From contig JAICRS010000188.1 in the NCBI GenBank assembly GCA_025966335.1, positions 1 to 5,913 on the forward strand: 5,913 nt of DNA, read 5' to 3'. Position 1 is the stretch's first letter, and the number at the start of each line of letters is the position of its first letter. This stretch comes from Nocardioidaceae bacterium (lineage in GTDB: Bacteria; Actinomycetota; Actinomycetes; Propionibacteriales; Nocardioidaceae). The translations under genes were made by a program, and so were the position numbers. Below the pieces are notes generated by a model that saw only the letters and a program-made list of their open reading frames with translations, had not been told where the DNA came from and made no database searches. Below are positions 5,337 through 5,913 of this stretch, piece after piece.

Positions 5337-5913
5337 TTAGTAGCGGAACGGCCAGAACCGGATGTAGTCCTTCATGCGTTGCCAGATGCGGTCCAGCCCG
5401 CGCGGCTCCGCGAGCAGGAAGACGATGATCACGAGGCCGAAGACCGCGTTCTCGATCGCCGGCAGCTGGTTGACGAGGTACGGGACGCTTGCGCTGATCA
5501 CCGGGAGCAGCTCGTTGAGCAGCACCGGCACCAGCATCATGAAGAAGGCGCCGTACACGGACCCGGCGATGCTGCCGAGCCCGCCGACGATGATCATCGC
5601 CAGGTAGAGGATGGAGACCTCGAGCGTGAACGACTCCCAGGTCACGGTCTCGGTGTAGTGCGCGGACAGTGCACCGGCGAACCCGACGAACCCCGAGGAG
5701 ACCGCGAACGCGGTGACCTTGGTCCGGGTGAGGTTCACCCCGATCGCGCTGGCGGCGATGTCCTGGTCGCGCACCGCCATGAACGAACGGCCGAGGCCGG
5801 TGCGGAACAGGTTGCGGGCTGCCAGCACCGACACCACGGCACAGACCAGCAGGATCCAGTACCACTGCCACTCGAAGTACTCGCGGGTGATCTCGTAGCC
5901 GCCGACGTGGAAC
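5337..5913 (-). CDS. livM: LivM-type ABC transporter permease, C-terminal part
   Basis: The gene enters from the right edge, and 191 C-terminal residues (about the last half to 60% of a LivM) are visible, in frame from base 5912 to the TAA at 5337-5339. It is an inner-membrane permease of the Liv/HAAT family that would pair with LivH. WQWYWILLVCAVVSVLAA (15-32 of the visible part) is a membrane helix. GRSFMAVRDQDIAASAIGVN (41-60) is the conserved cytoplasmic coupling loop that contacts the ATPase. Further helices lie at about 65-85 and 98-132, the latter containing the family block IIVGGLGSIAGSVYGA (107-122), and at 156-168. The tail after AEPRGL is basic and aromatic, ending KDYIRFWPFRY. A GTG at 5837 could be mistaken for the start, but the coding frame and a clear helix continue through it. 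It is the first visible gene of the transporter operon. Confidence 0.93.
   Translation of the reverse strand, partial: FHVGGYEITREYFEWQWYWILLVCAVVSVLAARNLFRTGLGRSFMAVRDQDIAASAIGVNLTRTKVTAFAVSSGFVGFAGALSAHYTETVTWESFTLEVSILYLAMIIVGGLGSIAGSVYGAFFMMLVPVLLNELLPVISASVPYLVNQLPAIENAVFGLVIIVFLLAEPRGLDRIWQRMKDYIRFWPFRY

Noticed and set aside
5835..5837. GTG as the start of the LivM gene
   Set aside because: The frame is open and LivM-like, with the aromatic WQWYW run and a membrane helix, right up to the window edge, so this GTG is an internal valine codon.

Overview
This is a GC-rich chromosomal window from an actinobacterium. The evidence is strong G/C preference at third codon positions, the phoH-ybeY-CNNM gene order, a hairpin terminator without a U-tract, and a -10 box placed for leaderless transcription. 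YbeY and PhoH wording feels closest to Nocardioidaceae/Propionibacteriales, but that is an impression from memory and was not tested. I see no tRNA, rRNA, CRISPR array, insertion sequence or att site, and no gene-free stretch longer than about 120 bases.

Left part (1-1629, all minus strand, transcribed right to left): phoH (PhoH-type ATPase), then ybeY (endoribonuclease of rRNA maturation), then the first 18 codons of a membrane protein that is probably the CNNM/HlyC-CorC transporter usual at this place. The last two overlap by ATGA. This is a conserved RNA-metabolism cluster.

Middle (1630-2045): a 120-base divergent intergenic region separates phoH from a small plus-strand gene for an 81-residue protein with one C-terminal membrane segment. 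The small gene appears to be transcribed without a leader. It ends at a long, nearly perfect hairpin that also lies just beyond the stop of the next, convergent operon, so the hairpin probably terminates both.

Right part (2051-5913, all minus strand): the 3' end of a branched-chain-amino-acid-type (Liv/HAAT) ABC importer operon, in transcription order livM (5' end outside the window), a lipoprotein substrate-binding protein, livF, and a divergent PaaK-like adenylate-forming protein. Spacings are 12 nt, a 4-nt overlap and 14 nt. LivH and LivG would be expected upstream, beyond 5913. The pairing suggests import of a carboxylic acid followed by activation to an acyl-CoA, rather than simple amino-acid uptake. 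The ligase-like protein lacks several canonical ANL-superfamily residues, including a C-terminal lysine, and this is the most interesting point in the window. I found no wholly new system; the unusual elements are variations within known families.
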